A program made the translations under genes and the position numbers. 64,000 bases of DNA from Bacteroidota bacterium (GTDB lineage Bacteria > Bacteroidota > Bacteroidia > Chitinophagales > Chitinophagaceae), in the NCBI GenBank assembly GCA_018266775.1, contig JAFDZS010000005.1, positions 62,257-126,256 on the forward strand. The letters run 5' to 3'. The notes beneath the pieces are model-generated. The model saw only the letters and a list, made by a program, of their open reading frames with translations. It made no database searches and had not been told where the DNA came from. This document shows, in pieces, positions 8,787-18,079 of the stretch (positions within the stretch are counted from its first letter, which is position 1; each line of letters opens with the position of its first letter).

Positions 8787-10631
8787 ATGAGCTATAAAGA
8801 AGAAGTATTAAAGGACGTAGTGATCAAATTTGCCGGCGATAGCGGTGATGGGATGCAATTGACCGGAAACCAGTTTACCAACAATACCGCATTACTGGGT
8901 ATTGACCTGGCCACCTTCCCCGATTTCCCTGCAGAAATTCGTGCCCCAATAGGAACGCTTCCCGGTGTGAGTGGATACCAGTTGCGGTTCAGCAGCGACA
9001 GGGTGTTTACCCCCGGTGATGCCTGCGATGTACTGGTGGCAATGAATGCCGCTGCATTAAAAAGTAACCTGAAACAATTAAAACCCGGCGGTAAGGTTAT
9101 TGCCAATGTAGATGGCTTTGATGCGAAGAACCTGCGTTTGGCCAATTACCCGGAAGGTGTAAATCCTTTAGAAGATAACAGCCTCGGTAATTTTGAAGTG
9201 ATCAAGATGGATGTTACCAAGATGACCCGTGAGGCATTGAAGGACATTACTATGGGCGTGAAAGAAAAAGACCGAGCAAAGAATATGTTTGTACTGGGCT
9301 TTTTGTACTGGATGTACAACCGCAACATGGAAAACACCATCGACTTTTTGCGTGATAAATTTGGTAAGAAAGCAGAAATTTTAGAAAGTAATATTAAAGC
9401 CTTACAGGCGGGATATAATTATGGCGATACCACTGAAACTTTTACCACCCGTTTTAAAGTGGAAAAAGCGAAGATGGAACCCGGCACTTACCGCTCCATC
9501 ATGGGCAACCAGGCGGTAGCTTATGGCTTGATCGCTGCTTCGCAAAAAAGCAACCTGCCTTTATTCCTCGGCAGTTATCCCATCACACCAGCAAGCGATA
9601 TTCTGCATGAATTAAGCAAGTACAAAAACTTTGGTGTAAAAACATTCCAGGCCGAAGATGAGATAGCAGCAATCGCTTCGTCTATAGGAGCCAGTTATGG
9701 TGGCGCTTTAGGCGTTACCACCAGCAGCGGACCGGGTATTGCATTAAAAGGTGAAGCGATGGGTTTGGCTGTAATGCTGGAAATACCTTTGGTGGTGATC
9801 AATATTCAGCGTGGCGGCCCATCAACCGGTTTGCCCACCAAAACTGAACAAAGCGATTTATTGCAGGCATATTATGGCAGAAACGGCGAATGCCCCATGC
9901 CGGTAATTGCCAGCAGCACACCCAGTGATTGTTTTGATTCCGTGTATGAAGCGGTGCGTATTGCAGTAACACACATGACACCGGTAATGTTCCTGAGCGA
10001 TGGTTATATTGCCAATGGTGCAGAACCCTGGAAATTTCCAAAATCTGCCGACCTGCCCGAAATAAAAGTCAATTTCGCAAAGCCTGAAGATGTGAAAGAC
10101 GGCAAATTCATGCCTTACCAACGCGATGAAAAATTGGCCAGGCCCTGGGCAATACCCGGCACTGCTGGATTAGAACACCGTGTGGGTGGTTTGGAAAAAC
10201 AGGATGGAACCGGTAACATCAGTTACGACAGCGATAACCATCAGCACATGGTAAAAACAAGGCAGGCTAAAGTTGATAATATTGCGGATTATATTCCTGA
10301 ACAACAATTAGACAGCGGTGCAGAAAAAGGTAAAGTGTTGGTGTTAGGCTGGGGCAGTACGTACGGTTCTATCAAAAGTGCCTGTAAAGAATTGCAGGAT
10401 CAAGGTCAGGCAGTAAGTCACGCACATTTGCGTTACATTCGTCCATTTCCTAAAAACCTGGGGGCGATGTTGAAAAATTTCGATACGGTATTGGTTCCTG
10501 AAATTAATAATGGACAATTGATCAAAATCATCCGTGATGTTTATTATGTAGATGCAAAAGGATACAATAAAATTATGGGTGTGCCCATCACCAAGTCTGA
10601 ACTGGTGGAAGCCATCAAACAATATTTATAA
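8787..10631 (+). CDS. korA: 2-oxoacid:ferredoxin oxidoreductase, fused gamma-alpha subunit
   Basis: It oxidises 2-oxoglutarate (or a similar 2-oxoacid) to the acyl-CoA and passes electrons to ferredoxin. The 614-aa protein from ATG 8787 starts with the gamma domain (KFAGDSGDGMQLTGN, residues about 11-190). The alpha/pyrimidine-binding domain follows (GNQAVAYG, YPITPASDILHEL, EDEIAAIASSIGASYGG, TSSGPG, QRGGPSTGLPTKTEQ). The C-terminal VLGWGSTYGSIKSA block is typical. The beta subunit with the TPP site, normally the next gene, is absent here: a terminator and a repeat array follow directly. A longer start at 8721 was rejected because MSYKEE matches the family. Confidence 0.9.
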   Translation: MSYKEEVLKDVVIKFAGDSGDGMQLTGNQFTNNTALLGIDLATFPDFPAEIRAPIGTLPGVSGYQLRFSSDRVFTPGDACDVLVAMNAAALKSNLKQLKPGGKVIANVDGFDAKNLRLANYPEGVNPLEDNSLGNFEVIKMDVTKMTREALKDITMGVKEKDRAKNMFVLGFLYWMYNRNMENTIDFLRDKFGKKAEILESNIKALQAGYNYGDTTETFTTRFKVEKAKMEPGTYRSIMGNQAVAYGLIAASQKSNLPLFLGSYPITPASDILHELSKYKNFGVKTFQAEDEIAAIASSIGASYGGALGVTTSSGPGIALKGEAMGLAVMLEIPLVVINIQRGGPSTGLPTKTEQSDLLQAYYGRNGECPMPVIASSTPSDCFDSVYEAVRIAVTHMTPVMFLSDGYIANGAEPWKFPKSADLPEIKVNFAKPEDVKDGKFMPYQRDEKLARPWAIPGTAGLEHRVGGLEKQDGTGNISYDSDNHQHMVKTRQAKVDNIADYIPEQQLDSGAEKGKVLVLGWGSTYGSIKSACKELQDQGQAVSHAHLRYIRPFPKNLGAMLKNFDTVLVPEINNGQLIKIIRDVYYVDAKGYNKIMGVPITKSELVEAIKQYL

Positions 10632-10659
10632 CCCGAATCAATAAATGAAGTTTGCTTAA

Positions 10660-10686
10660 CCCCGGTAATGAATGCCGGGGTTTTTT
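10660..10686 (+). terminator. Rho-independent terminator after korA
   Basis: CCCCGG (10660-10665) pairs with CCGGGG (10675-10680), followed by six T. It sits 28 nt after the korA stop, so korB is not co-transcribed from here. Confidence 0.85.
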
Positions 10687-10693
10687 CATGGCC

Positions 10694-11059
10694 AGACCAT
10701 CTTGTACCTTCAAGCTCCAGCTTGAAGTTGTTGTTATGTTGGTTCATCTCCTTGCCTTTGCGCCTCTGTCAACAAATTACTTATCATGGTCAGACGTCGA
10801 CGTCAGACCATCTTGTACCTTCAAGCTCCAGCTTGAAGTTGTTGTTAAGTTGGTTCATCTCCTTGCCTTTGTGCCTCTGCAAGCAAATCGCTTATCATGG
10901 TCAGACGTGGGCGTCAGGCCATCTTGTACCTTCACGCTCCAGCTTGAAGTTGTTCTTTAATTGCTATACTTCTGCGCCTTTATTCTCTGGGGTAAAATCA
11001 AATCTGACCATGATTATTTTCAATCCCAAAAGGCTTCAGGCTGGATCTTGAAGGTACAA
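10694..11059. repeat. 111-bp tandem repeat array with terminal inverted repeats
   Basis: Two full units start at 10694 and 10805, and a third diverging unit starts at 10916; the period is exactly 111 bp. Each unit holds the palindrome TTCAAGCTCCAGCTTGAA (copy 3 has one change). The unit junctions hold a palindrome with arms TGGTCAGACG and CGTCAGACCA (10786-10811; a weaker one near 10898). A 13-bp inverted repeat bounds the array: TTGTACCTTCAAG at 10702-10714 and its exact complement at 11047-11059. Open frames across it exist only because 111 is divisible by three; no real gene is seen up to 11159. Confidence 0.85.
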
Positions 11060-11159
11060 TGCACCGCTGCGTGTAAATATTTTACTTGTCAACATTTATT
11101 CAAAATGGCATTGATATTGCAGAAAAATCCCATTGAACCACCATCCAATGTAAAACGCT

Positions 11160-11657
11160 ATGAACAAAAACTTCGTTGCCGCCTCTGTCTGTATTACCAT
11201 ATTGCTCATCAGTTCCTGCAATAAACAAGATGCACTTACACCAATTCCGGAACCGGAAGTAAAGCAATCGTACATCAATTTTAAACAGGATACTGTTTTG
11301 TTTTCATTATTGGTAACCACAGCATTAAAAGAAAGTGTGGGCAATATTAATGTTACTACTATAGAAGGAAATTATCCAGATACAACATCACACAAAAACA
11401 ATCTCGTGATCAGGATTACCGGCGACAGTGCAAGAACATATCTGCCCGCCGAAATACTCGCCAGTTATACCGATTCATTGGGAGTTACATATGCCAACAG
11501 CAGTACCGATACCATGAATAAAGTAACGGTTACCAAACTGCAAAAAATAAAACAAGGTATTGTTGAAGGTAATTTTACGATACGGGTTAGTAATACTACC
11601 AAAACAAAAACCATTTTATTAAGTGAAGGAAAATTTGCCACCAGTTTTTTTGAATAA
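11160..11657 (+). CDS. Hypothetical lipoprotein
   Basis: A 165-aa protein I do not recognise. Its leader MNKNFVAASVCITILLISSC ends in a lipobox with Cys20, so it should be exported and lipidated. The mature part is rich in Thr, Ser, Val and Ile, with no motif I can name; a beta-sandwich is plausible. It stands alone after the 111-bp repeat array and 176 nt before the DUF1800 gene. Confidence 0.7.
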   Translation: MNKNFVAASVCITILLISSCNKQDALTPIPEPEVKQSYINFKQDTVLFSLLVTTALKESVGNINVTTIEGNYPDTTSHKNNLVIRITGDSARTYLPAEILASYTDSLGVTYANSSTDTMNKVTVTKLQKIKQGIVEGNFTIRVSNTTKTKTILLSEGKFATSFFE

Positions 11658-11833
11658 AACCGTCTTTGGCAAACTATTTGTAAAAAAAATAATACAAAGA
11701 ACTGCCCTTTCATTCATACCCATTCATCAAGCTTTGGCCTGAGTGACCGTTCTTCCCTTCAAAAAAATCAGCATCAACAGCAGAGCAAAAACAGCTGCTG
11801 AAAATCATTACGCTGTTAAACCACTATCCGTTT

Positions 11834-13510
11834 ATGAACGAAACAATGCCCAACACAACTGTATCAAGCCGTACAAAGAAAACTGTGGTATCGCCATTTG
11901 CCCCGCCAACAGCAGGCCTCCAGGAATATTCAGGCGCATGGGATACTCTGCAAGTGGTACACCTGTTAAAACGTACTTTGTTTGGCGCCAGTCATAACAA
12001 CATCAATTACTTTAAGGGAAAAACCATGCAGCAGGCGGTAGATGAATTACTGCAACCTGCTGCAGCACCATCAACTGTACCGCTGAATAATTATAGTGTG
12101 AATGGTTATGTGGATCCCACCGGTGTTCCATTATGGCAAACCTGGATTAATACCGGCATCAGCCTTGCAGATAAAGATTTAAATCAAAAAAGAATTGACG
12201 CATTAAAAACATGGTGGCTGGGTCAGTTGTTACAACCATCACGCTCTATTCACGAAAAACTTACCCTGTTCTGGCACAATCATTTTGCCACCAATTTCGG
12301 AACAGCGGCAGATAAAATTAAAGCCCGTTTTTGGTACAATCATTATCTTACACTCCGGCAAAATGCATTGGGCAATTTTAAAGCTATGGCAAAAGCAATT
12401 ACGCTTGACCCTGCAATGCTGTACTTTTTAAATGGCGACAGTAATATTAAAGGCGCTCCCAACGAAAACTATGCCCGCGAGTTACAGGAATTATACAGTG
12501 TGGGCAAAGGCCCCAATTCCCATTATACTGAAGACGATGTAAAAGCAGCCGCGTTGGTACTAACAGGCCATACCGTTAGTTCAACAACTTTCATGTATAC
12601 ATTTGACGCAGGTAAGCACGATGCCACCAATAAAGAGTTCTCTTCTTTTTACGGCAATACCATCATAACCGGTTATAGTGGTGCCACAGGTGCAACAGAA
12701 GTGGATGCATTACTGAATATGATTTTTGCACAGGATGAAGTGGCAAAATTCATTTGCCGTAAACTGTACCGCTTTTTTGTGTATTACAAAATTGACGATA
12801 GTATTGAACAGGCGGTGATTACGCCCATGGCGCAAATCTTCCGCAGTAATAATTATGACATTCAACCCGTGCTGTCAGCTTTATTTAAAAGCCAGCATTT
12901 TTACGACCTGGTATATGCTTCAGCCTGCATTATTAAAAGTCCGCTGGATTTTGTAATCAGCAATATCAATGAGTTTGACGTTCAACTGCCTCCCATTACA
13001 GACAGTGAAGCAACGTATTCAGCATGGCAAACCATTCAGCTTGAAGCAGCAGATATGCAGCAGGAAATTGGTGCTATACCTGAAGTAGCGGGTTGGTATG
13101 CCTACTATGAAGCGCCCGCTTTTCATGAATTGTGGGTGAACTCGGCTACGTATACACGAAGAAACATTTTTACAGACCGGATGATTGCTGACGGCATCAC
13201 GAATAACAATCAAACCCTGGTGATAGACCCCATCAGCTTTGCCGATCAATTGGCTAATCCCGGCGATCCGAACTTACTCATCGATCAGTCGCTGGAAATA
13301 TTGTTGCGGTATCCTTTATCATCCAGTGCCAAAGAACTCATCAAACGCTCCATTTTATTAAGCGGACAATTGCAGGATTCATACTGGACCAATGCCTGGG
13401 ATGCTTACAAAGCTGTGCCAACTGATGCCGGCAATAAAGCCATTGTGCTCAGCCGGCTGAAAGCTTTCTATAAATACATTATGAATCTTCCCGAATACCA
13501 TTTGTGTTAA
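11834..13510 (+). CDS. DUF1800 domain protein
   Basis: A 558-aa member of DUF1800, a family known mainly as the partner of DUF1501. Family blocks are visible: VVHLLKRTLFGAS near residue 42, RSIHEKLTLFWHNHFAT, then AKAITLDPAMLYFLNGDSN and NENYARELQELYSVGKG, and later AALVLTGHTV and FICRKLYRFFVYY. No clear signal peptide is seen with either ATG (11834 or 11846). The DUF1501 gene follows 18 nt downstream, so the two are co-transcribed and probably act together. The biochemical function is unknown. Confidence 0.85.
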   Translation: MNETMPNTTVSSRTKKTVVSPFAPPTAGLQEYSGAWDTLQVVHLLKRTLFGASHNNINYFKGKTMQQAVDELLQPAAAPSTVPLNNYSVNGYVDPTGVPLWQTWINTGISLADKDLNQKRIDALKTWWLGQLLQPSRSIHEKLTLFWHNHFATNFGTAADKIKARFWYNHYLTLRQNALGNFKAMAKAITLDPAMLYFLNGDSNIKGAPNENYARELQELYSVGKGPNSHYTEDDVKAAALVLTGHTVSSTTFMYTFDAGKHDATNKEFSSFYGNTIITGYSGATGATEVDALLNMIFAQDEVAKFICRKLYRFFVYYKIDDSIEQAVITPMAQIFRSNNYDIQPVLSALFKSQHFYDLVYASACIIKSPLDFVISNINEFDVQLPPITDSEATYSAWQTIQLEAADMQQEIGAIPEVAGWYAYYEAPAFHELWVNSATYTRRNIFTDRMIADGITNNNQTLVIDPISFADQLANPGDPNLLIDQSLEILLRYPLSSSAKELIKRSILLSGQLQDSYWTNAWDAYKAVPTDAGNKAIVLSRLKAFYKYIMNLPEYHLC

Positions 13511-13528
13511 ACCATCCAATACCATTCT

Positions 13529-15106
13529 ATGCAAAGAAGATCCTTTTTAAAAAGAACTGTGCAGGGTGCTGTATTGCCTGCAGTGCTGGGCAACCTTTCA
13601 GTAAATGCATTCGGCCATACTGCATTTCTGCAGGCACTCGGTAACGTGGATAATGATCATGTGCTGGTGCTGATTCAACTATCCGGAGGTAATGATGGTT
13701 TAAATACATTAATTCCACTGGAACTGTACAGCGATTATTACCGCATCCGTTCCAATATTGCGATTCCTGAAAACAAAGTACTGCCACTGAATAATAATGT
13801 AAAAACAGGTTTGCATCCTTCCTTAACCGGCATGCAGCAATTGTATAATGATGAAAAATTATGTGCCATACAAGCGGTAGGTTATCCCTCAGCAAATGGA
13901 TCACACTTCCGCTCGATGGACATTTGGTTAACCGGTGCAGATGCAGATCAATATTTAACCACAGGTTGGGCCGGCCGTTTTTTAAATCATCAATATCCCA
14001 ATTATCCCGTTGGTTTTCCCAACGATATTATGCCAGATCCTTTGGCCTTGCAGATTGGTTCTGTATTATCTCCGGTGTTTTTAAGTCCGACCGGTTTTGA
14101 TGCATTGGCCATTGACGAAAGTTTGAATTTTTATAACCTGATTGATGCGATACAGGATCCGGTACCGAATACGCCCAGCGGTGTTGAGTTGACTTACCTG
14201 CGCACCATTGCACGGCAAACCAACCGCTATGCCGATGTAATTAAAGATGCTGCAGCGAAAGTAACGCAGCAATCAGCATATCCTGCAGATAACTATCTCG
14301 CTGCGCAATTAAAAGCAGTGGCAAGATTAGTAGCCGGTGGATTGAAAACAAAAATTTACATGGTGGGCATGGGCGGTTTTGATACGCATGCCGGGCAGGT
14401 GAACGGAGGTAATACACTTACCGGCAACCACAGCGCCTTATTGAAACAAGTATCGGATGCCATCAGTGCTTTTATGAAAGACCTGGAATTTTTAGGTGTA
14501 TCAAAACGGGTGATGGGTATGACGTTTTCTGAGTTTGGAAGGCGCATGCAAAGCAACGGCAGTTTGGGAACAGATCACGGTGCCGCACAACCGGTTTTTT
14601 TATTTGGAGAAGCAGTGAAGCAGGGCGTGTTGGGAAAAAACCCTGATATGCCAACAAGCAACCAGGCTATTGACAATGTGCCGATGCAGTACGATTTCCG
14701 TTCCATTTATTCCACCATTTTAAGAGATTGGTTTTGTTTGCCGCCACAGGAAGTGGATGGTGTGTTGCTGAAAAATTATCAATACCTGCCGGTAATTGAA
14801 GCTTCAGCCTGTAATATGAATATGGATGAGCTGAATAATATCGGGAATAACCTGATCATTAATTCGCCCAACCCGTTTGTGAATTCAACCCGGATCACTT
14901 TTAAAACAGAAGGTGGTCATACACTCGTACAAATTTTTGATGCGCTGGGAAAAATCATCACCACATTGGTAGACCAGGTGTATGCAGGGCCGGGAACTTA
15001 TACCGTTACATTCAACAGTATGCAAATACAATCTGGTGTATATTATGCAAGGCTGCAGAATGGTGCTTTGCAACAAGTAAGGCCAATGTTGAAAGTGCAG
15101 GGATAA
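13529..15106 (+). CDS. DUF1501 domain protein with Tat-like leader and T9SS tail
   Basis: A 525-aa exported protein. The N terminus MQRRSFLKRTVQGAVLP has the twin-arginine pattern RRSFLK. The body matches DUF1501, a relative of the sulfatase/alkaline phosphatase fold: IQLSGGNDGLNTLIP, GLHPSLTGMQQLYNDEKLCAIQAVGYPSANGSHFRSMDIW, MGGFDTHAGQ and EFGRRMQSNGSLGTDHGAAQPVFLFG. The last 80 residues (NSPNPFVNSTRITF...GVYYARLQNG) form a T9SS type A tail. A Tat-type leader combined with T9SS implies export folded or cofactor-loaded; whether Tat is really used is inference. It is the second gene of the DUF1800-DUF1501-CHU_C set. Confidence 0.87.
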   Translation: MQRRSFLKRTVQGAVLPAVLGNLSVNAFGHTAFLQALGNVDNDHVLVLIQLSGGNDGLNTLIPLELYSDYYRIRSNIAIPENKVLPLNNNVKTGLHPSLTGMQQLYNDEKLCAIQAVGYPSANGSHFRSMDIWLTGADADQYLTTGWAGRFLNHQYPNYPVGFPNDIMPDPLALQIGSVLSPVFLSPTGFDALAIDESLNFYNLIDAIQDPVPNTPSGVELTYLRTIARQTNRYADVIKDAAAKVTQQSAYPADNYLAAQLKAVARLVAGGLKTKIYMVGMGGFDTHAGQVNGGNTLTGNHSALLKQVSDAISAFMKDLEFLGVSKRVMGMTFSEFGRRMQSNGSLGTDHGAAQPVFLFGEAVKQGVLGKNPDMPTSNQAIDNVPMQYDFRSIYSTILRDWFCLPPQEVDGVLLKNYQYLPVIEASACNMNMDELNNIGNNLIINSPNPFVNSTRITFKTEGGHTLVQIFDALGKIITTLVDQVYAGPGTYTVTFNSMQIQSGVYYARLQNGALQQVRPMLKVQG

Positions 15107-15135
15107 AACCATAATAAACTTTAAACCACCACCCG

Positions 15136-16884
15136 ATGCGGCGATTTTTATTTTTCATATTGGTTATGTTTTGTTCACTGGCTGTTCAAAAAACAACGGC
15201 ACAAATGAATTATGTCATTCAGCATAGCACAACCTGTGCCGGTACCGCGGTAACATTTAACGCCACTGTTTTTGAAACAGCACCTTTCCCGGATTCTGTT
15301 TTTTGGAATTTTGGTGATGCAGCCAGCGGCCTGCTCAATACAGCATCGGGTATACAGGAGCCTGTACATACTTATAATACACCAGGTACGTATATTGTAT
15401 CGTTGCATGTAGTAGATGGTGGGGCAGGAACGATCAATTTGACCGATACATTGCAAATTGTTACACCGGTGGCATACAATTTTGGCCCAGATGTTTTTTT
15501 ATGTGGCGACACCGGCACTTATATCATCAGGGCGCCAATAATACCTAATGCCACTTATGCATGGAATGATGATACCACTACACTGGGGCCGGTACTAACG
15601 GTGAAGAAGAGTGGTACTTATACAGTGAAAATTGATGGTTGCGAAGTAACAGATACTATTGGTGTTTTCTTTACCAGGAAACCCCAATTGGATTTGGGCA
15701 GAAATCATATTCTCTGCCAGGGTGAACAGCTTACGCTGGATGCCAGCAGTGAAAATGCTACCTATCAATGGTTGCTGAATGGAGCCGTGTTGCCAAATAC
15801 ACAATCGCAGTTACCGGTAATAGCACCGGGCGGACAATATATTGTACAGATTAATGTAGCAGGTTGCGGCAATTATTCCGATACCGTGAATATTACATTT
15901 AGCAATACAGCTGCGCCACCGTTCTATCTTGGGCCAGATACTTTATTGTGCCCCAAAGAAATTTTTCATCTTACAGCGCATGTTCCCGGTGCCACCCGTT
16001 ATGCATGGAGCACTAAAGGGCTGGACGTGTATGACGCAGTTTCTTATAATATCGATACAGATTCCACCATTACCATTAATAACCCCGGCCGTTACTGGGC
16101 ATTTGTAACAGTGGCCAACCAGTGCGAAGTGGTAGACACTATGGTTGTACGTTACCGTGGCAATAAACAACTCAACTTCAACGATACTTCTTTATGCCTG
16201 GGGAATACGCTTGTTCTGGATGCAGATTTTGGAACCGGTGTGTATAAATGGGAATCGATACCGCCGCAGCGGGACGATCAAAATAATACCAATCAATCTA
16301 CTTACTTTATTTATAAACCCGGCTTTTATACGGTAACAGCAACCGTAGGGCATTGTGTGTTTAAAGACAGCCTGCATGTTTATTTTAATGATACCTTACA
16401 GTTAAAACTGCCTTCAGACACTACGCTCTGCGTTGGGGAACCATTCACCATACATCCTTCGGCCAATGTACCAGATTATATTTGGCAGGATGGAAGTACA
16501 GGCGGGTATTATAATGCAACAACTTCAGGGCAGTACCGCATTACTGCACAAAATGGCTGCGGAAAAGATACAGCCACCATGCATATTGTGTTTGAAAACT
16601 GCCCCTGTGCCTTACTGTTACCCAATGCCTTTACACCAAATGGAGACGGCATGAATGATATTTTTCGCCCCCTGCATGCCTGTGATATGAAAGACTACAG
16701 CATGATCATTTTTAACCGGTATGGAGAAGCTATTTTTAAGAGTAATGATCCGTTGTATGGCTGGGATGGAAAATGGAAGAGTTCATTACTGAATATGGGC
16801 AGTTATGTATGGCAGGTAAAGTATACCAAAATAAGTACGGAACAGGTGGTGCAAAAACAGGGCACAGTATTGCTGTTGCGATAA
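15136..16884 (+). CDS. PKD/Ig-like surface protein with gliding-type (CHU_C, T9SS type B) C terminus
   Basis: A 582-aa secreted protein. A signal peptide ends at about residue 22 (TTAQ). Next comes a PKD-like module (VFWNFGDAASG), then about five short Ig-like modules of 80-90 residues. Each of these starts with a cysteine-containing strand such as LCGDTGTYII, LCQGEQLTLDA, LCPKEIFHL, LCLGNTLVLDA and LCVGEPFTI. This is the pattern of SprB-like adhesin repeats. The C terminus LLPNAFTPNGDGMNDIFRP to GWDGKWKSSLLNMGSYVWQV is the gliding-motility-associated CHU_C domain, the type B signal for T9SS. It follows the DUF1501 gene by 29 nt and is probably the third gene of that operon. Confidence 0.88.
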   Translation: MRRFLFFILVMFCSLAVQKTTAQMNYVIQHSTTCAGTAVTFNATVFETAPFPDSVFWNFGDAASGLLNTASGIQEPVHTYNTPGTYIVSLHVVDGGAGTINLTDTLQIVTPVAYNFGPDVFLCGDTGTYIIRAPIIPNATYAWNDDTTTLGPVLTVKKSGTYTVKIDGCEVTDTIGVFFTRKPQLDLGRNHILCQGEQLTLDASSENATYQWLLNGAVLPNTQSQLPVIAPGGQYIVQINVAGCGNYSDTVNITFSNTAAPPFYLGPDTLLCPKEIFHLTAHVPGATRYAWSTKGLDVYDAVSYNIDTDSTITINNPGRYWAFVTVANQCEVVDTMVVRYRGNKQLNFNDTSLCLGNTLVLDADFGTGVYKWESIPPQRDDQNNTNQSTYFIYKPGFYTVTATVGHCVFKDSLHVYFNDTLQLKLPSDTTLCVGEPFTIHPSANVPDYIWQDGSTGGYYNATTSGQYRITAQNGCGKDTATMHIVFENCPCALLLPNAFTPNGDGMNDIFRPLHACDMKDYSMIIFNRYGEAIFKSNDPLYGWDGKWKSSLLNMGSYVWQVKYTKISTEQVVQKQGTVLLLR

Positions 16885-16926
16885 CATATTTTACAGCGCG
16901 ACCATTATCATGTACACCCCCAAAGA

Positions 16927-16952
16927 CAAGGCTTCGCATTTGCGAAGCCTTG
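16927..16952. terminator. Bidirectional terminator hairpin
   Basis: A 12-bp perfect inverted repeat (16927-16938 with 16941-16952) sits between the stops of two convergent genes (16884 plus, 16979 minus). T-runs are short on both sides. Confidence 0.65.
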
Positions 16953-16978
16953 ATCATATAAAATAAGGTGAGAAAGAA

Positions 16979-17905
16979 TTATCTTTTATCTCTGCCCAGT
17001 ACCAGGCTTATCTTAACATTGAAGGTAAAATACGCATCATTGTTTTTTGGATTACCTCTCTGGTCTCCGGGTGTGGTGATGTGAGTGGGATCCAGTTCAT
17101 ACTGGCGGTCGTTCAGCAGCAAAGCATTGGTAAGCCTGGTACCGCTGAAGTAGTTGGCGTATAAGCTTGGATCAATGTAGGTTGTACTTACATCATCAAG
17201 GTAGTCGGTACTTAAAATGCGGTATACAAATTCTGCCCTGATGTTGAACATGGGAGACAGATCGTATTTAGCACCCACACCCACAGGAAAATTAACCTGG
17301 TTCAGCGAGTAGGGCTTTCTGTTAGGGTATTCTGCAAAACCCTGCCCTTCGGTACTTAAGGGCTGCAGATCAACCCAGCGATTTTGCAGTTTTGCCTGAG
17401 GATTAAAATGAAAGAAACCAATACCCCCGAGTAAATAAGGAGATACTTTAGGAGGCAGATTGTCCTCATCGTATTTCATGAAAATATACAAGGGATGAAT
17501 TTCTGCCATGGCAGAAAATTCGCTGATCGGACTTCTGAAACTCAGGTTACGTTCATACCGTCCGTAAGTGGATGCTTTAACACTTTTTAAAATGCTGTCG
17601 TATGCTTTCACCTGTCCAAACGTACCTTCCAGCCGCACACCAACTGCATTTTTAATCATTACATTAAAAAACAGGCTTCCGGAAACCTGGGTATTACCAA
17701 AGTTGAGGTCTTTAATAAATTTCTTACCAATACCTTTTTTACCCCCCACATCTGTGAGGCAGTTCATTGCGCCAAGAGATGCACCAATTTCATACACAAC
17801 AGGATTATCATAATACCTGTTATCATAAAAATAATATTGTGCGGCTGTCTTCTGGGTAAGACCAATACAAAATACCAATGCTCCGATGAAATGCAGTTTT
17901 CTCAT
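16979..17905 (-). CDS. Outer-membrane beta-barrel protein, paralog A
   Basis: A protein of about 308 aa with a signal peptide ending at TAAQ; the ATG at 17905 (MRKLHF) gives the best leader, and one at 17914 is possible. It alternates aromatic and small residues in strand-like patterns (YLLGGIGFFHF, NFPVGVGAKYDLS, NIRAEFVYRILSTDYLDDVSTTY). This is typical of DUF6089-like outer-membrane barrels of Bacteroidota. It is about half identical to the next gene on the same strand, so the pair arose by tandem duplication. The function is unknown; a structural or transport role in the outer membrane is likely. Confidence 0.75.
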   Translation of the reverse strand: MRKLHFIGALVFCIGLTQKTAAQYYFYDNRYYDNPVVYEIGASLGAMNCLTDVGGKKGIGKKFIKDLNFGNTQVSGSLFFNVMIKNAVGVRLEGTFGQVKAYDSILKSVKASTYGRYERNLSFRSPISEFSAMAEIHPLYIFMKYDEDNLPPKVSPYLLGGIGFFHFNPQAKLQNRWVDLQPLSTEGQGFAEYPNRKPYSLNQVNFPVGVGAKYDLSPMFNIRAEFVYRILSTDYLDDVSTTYIDPSLYANYFSGTRLTNALLLNDRQYELDPTHITTPGDQRGNPKNNDAYFTFNVKISLVLGRDKR

Positions 17906-18079
17906 TATAGACATGTCCTTTTTTTAATGTATATGCAGTCTTCGGAAGGGAGGATGGGATTATACACAAATAAAACAATAATTCACTAAAAACCGTTCAG
18001 GTTTACACGATTTGTTTACACATTTTTTAGTAAGATTCCTGCATTTAATGTTTAGTTGCTTTAACCCTAAAAACAATTG

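Noticed and set aside
10652-11051. Two overlapping open frames of 102 and 127 codons
   Set aside because: They run across the 111-bp tandem array; the peptide repeats every 37 residues only because the period is divisible by three. No start signal, and composition unlike genes.
17915-18079. A third gene between the barrel paralogs
   Set aside because: Only AT-rich spacer with no open frame of useful length and no hairpin.
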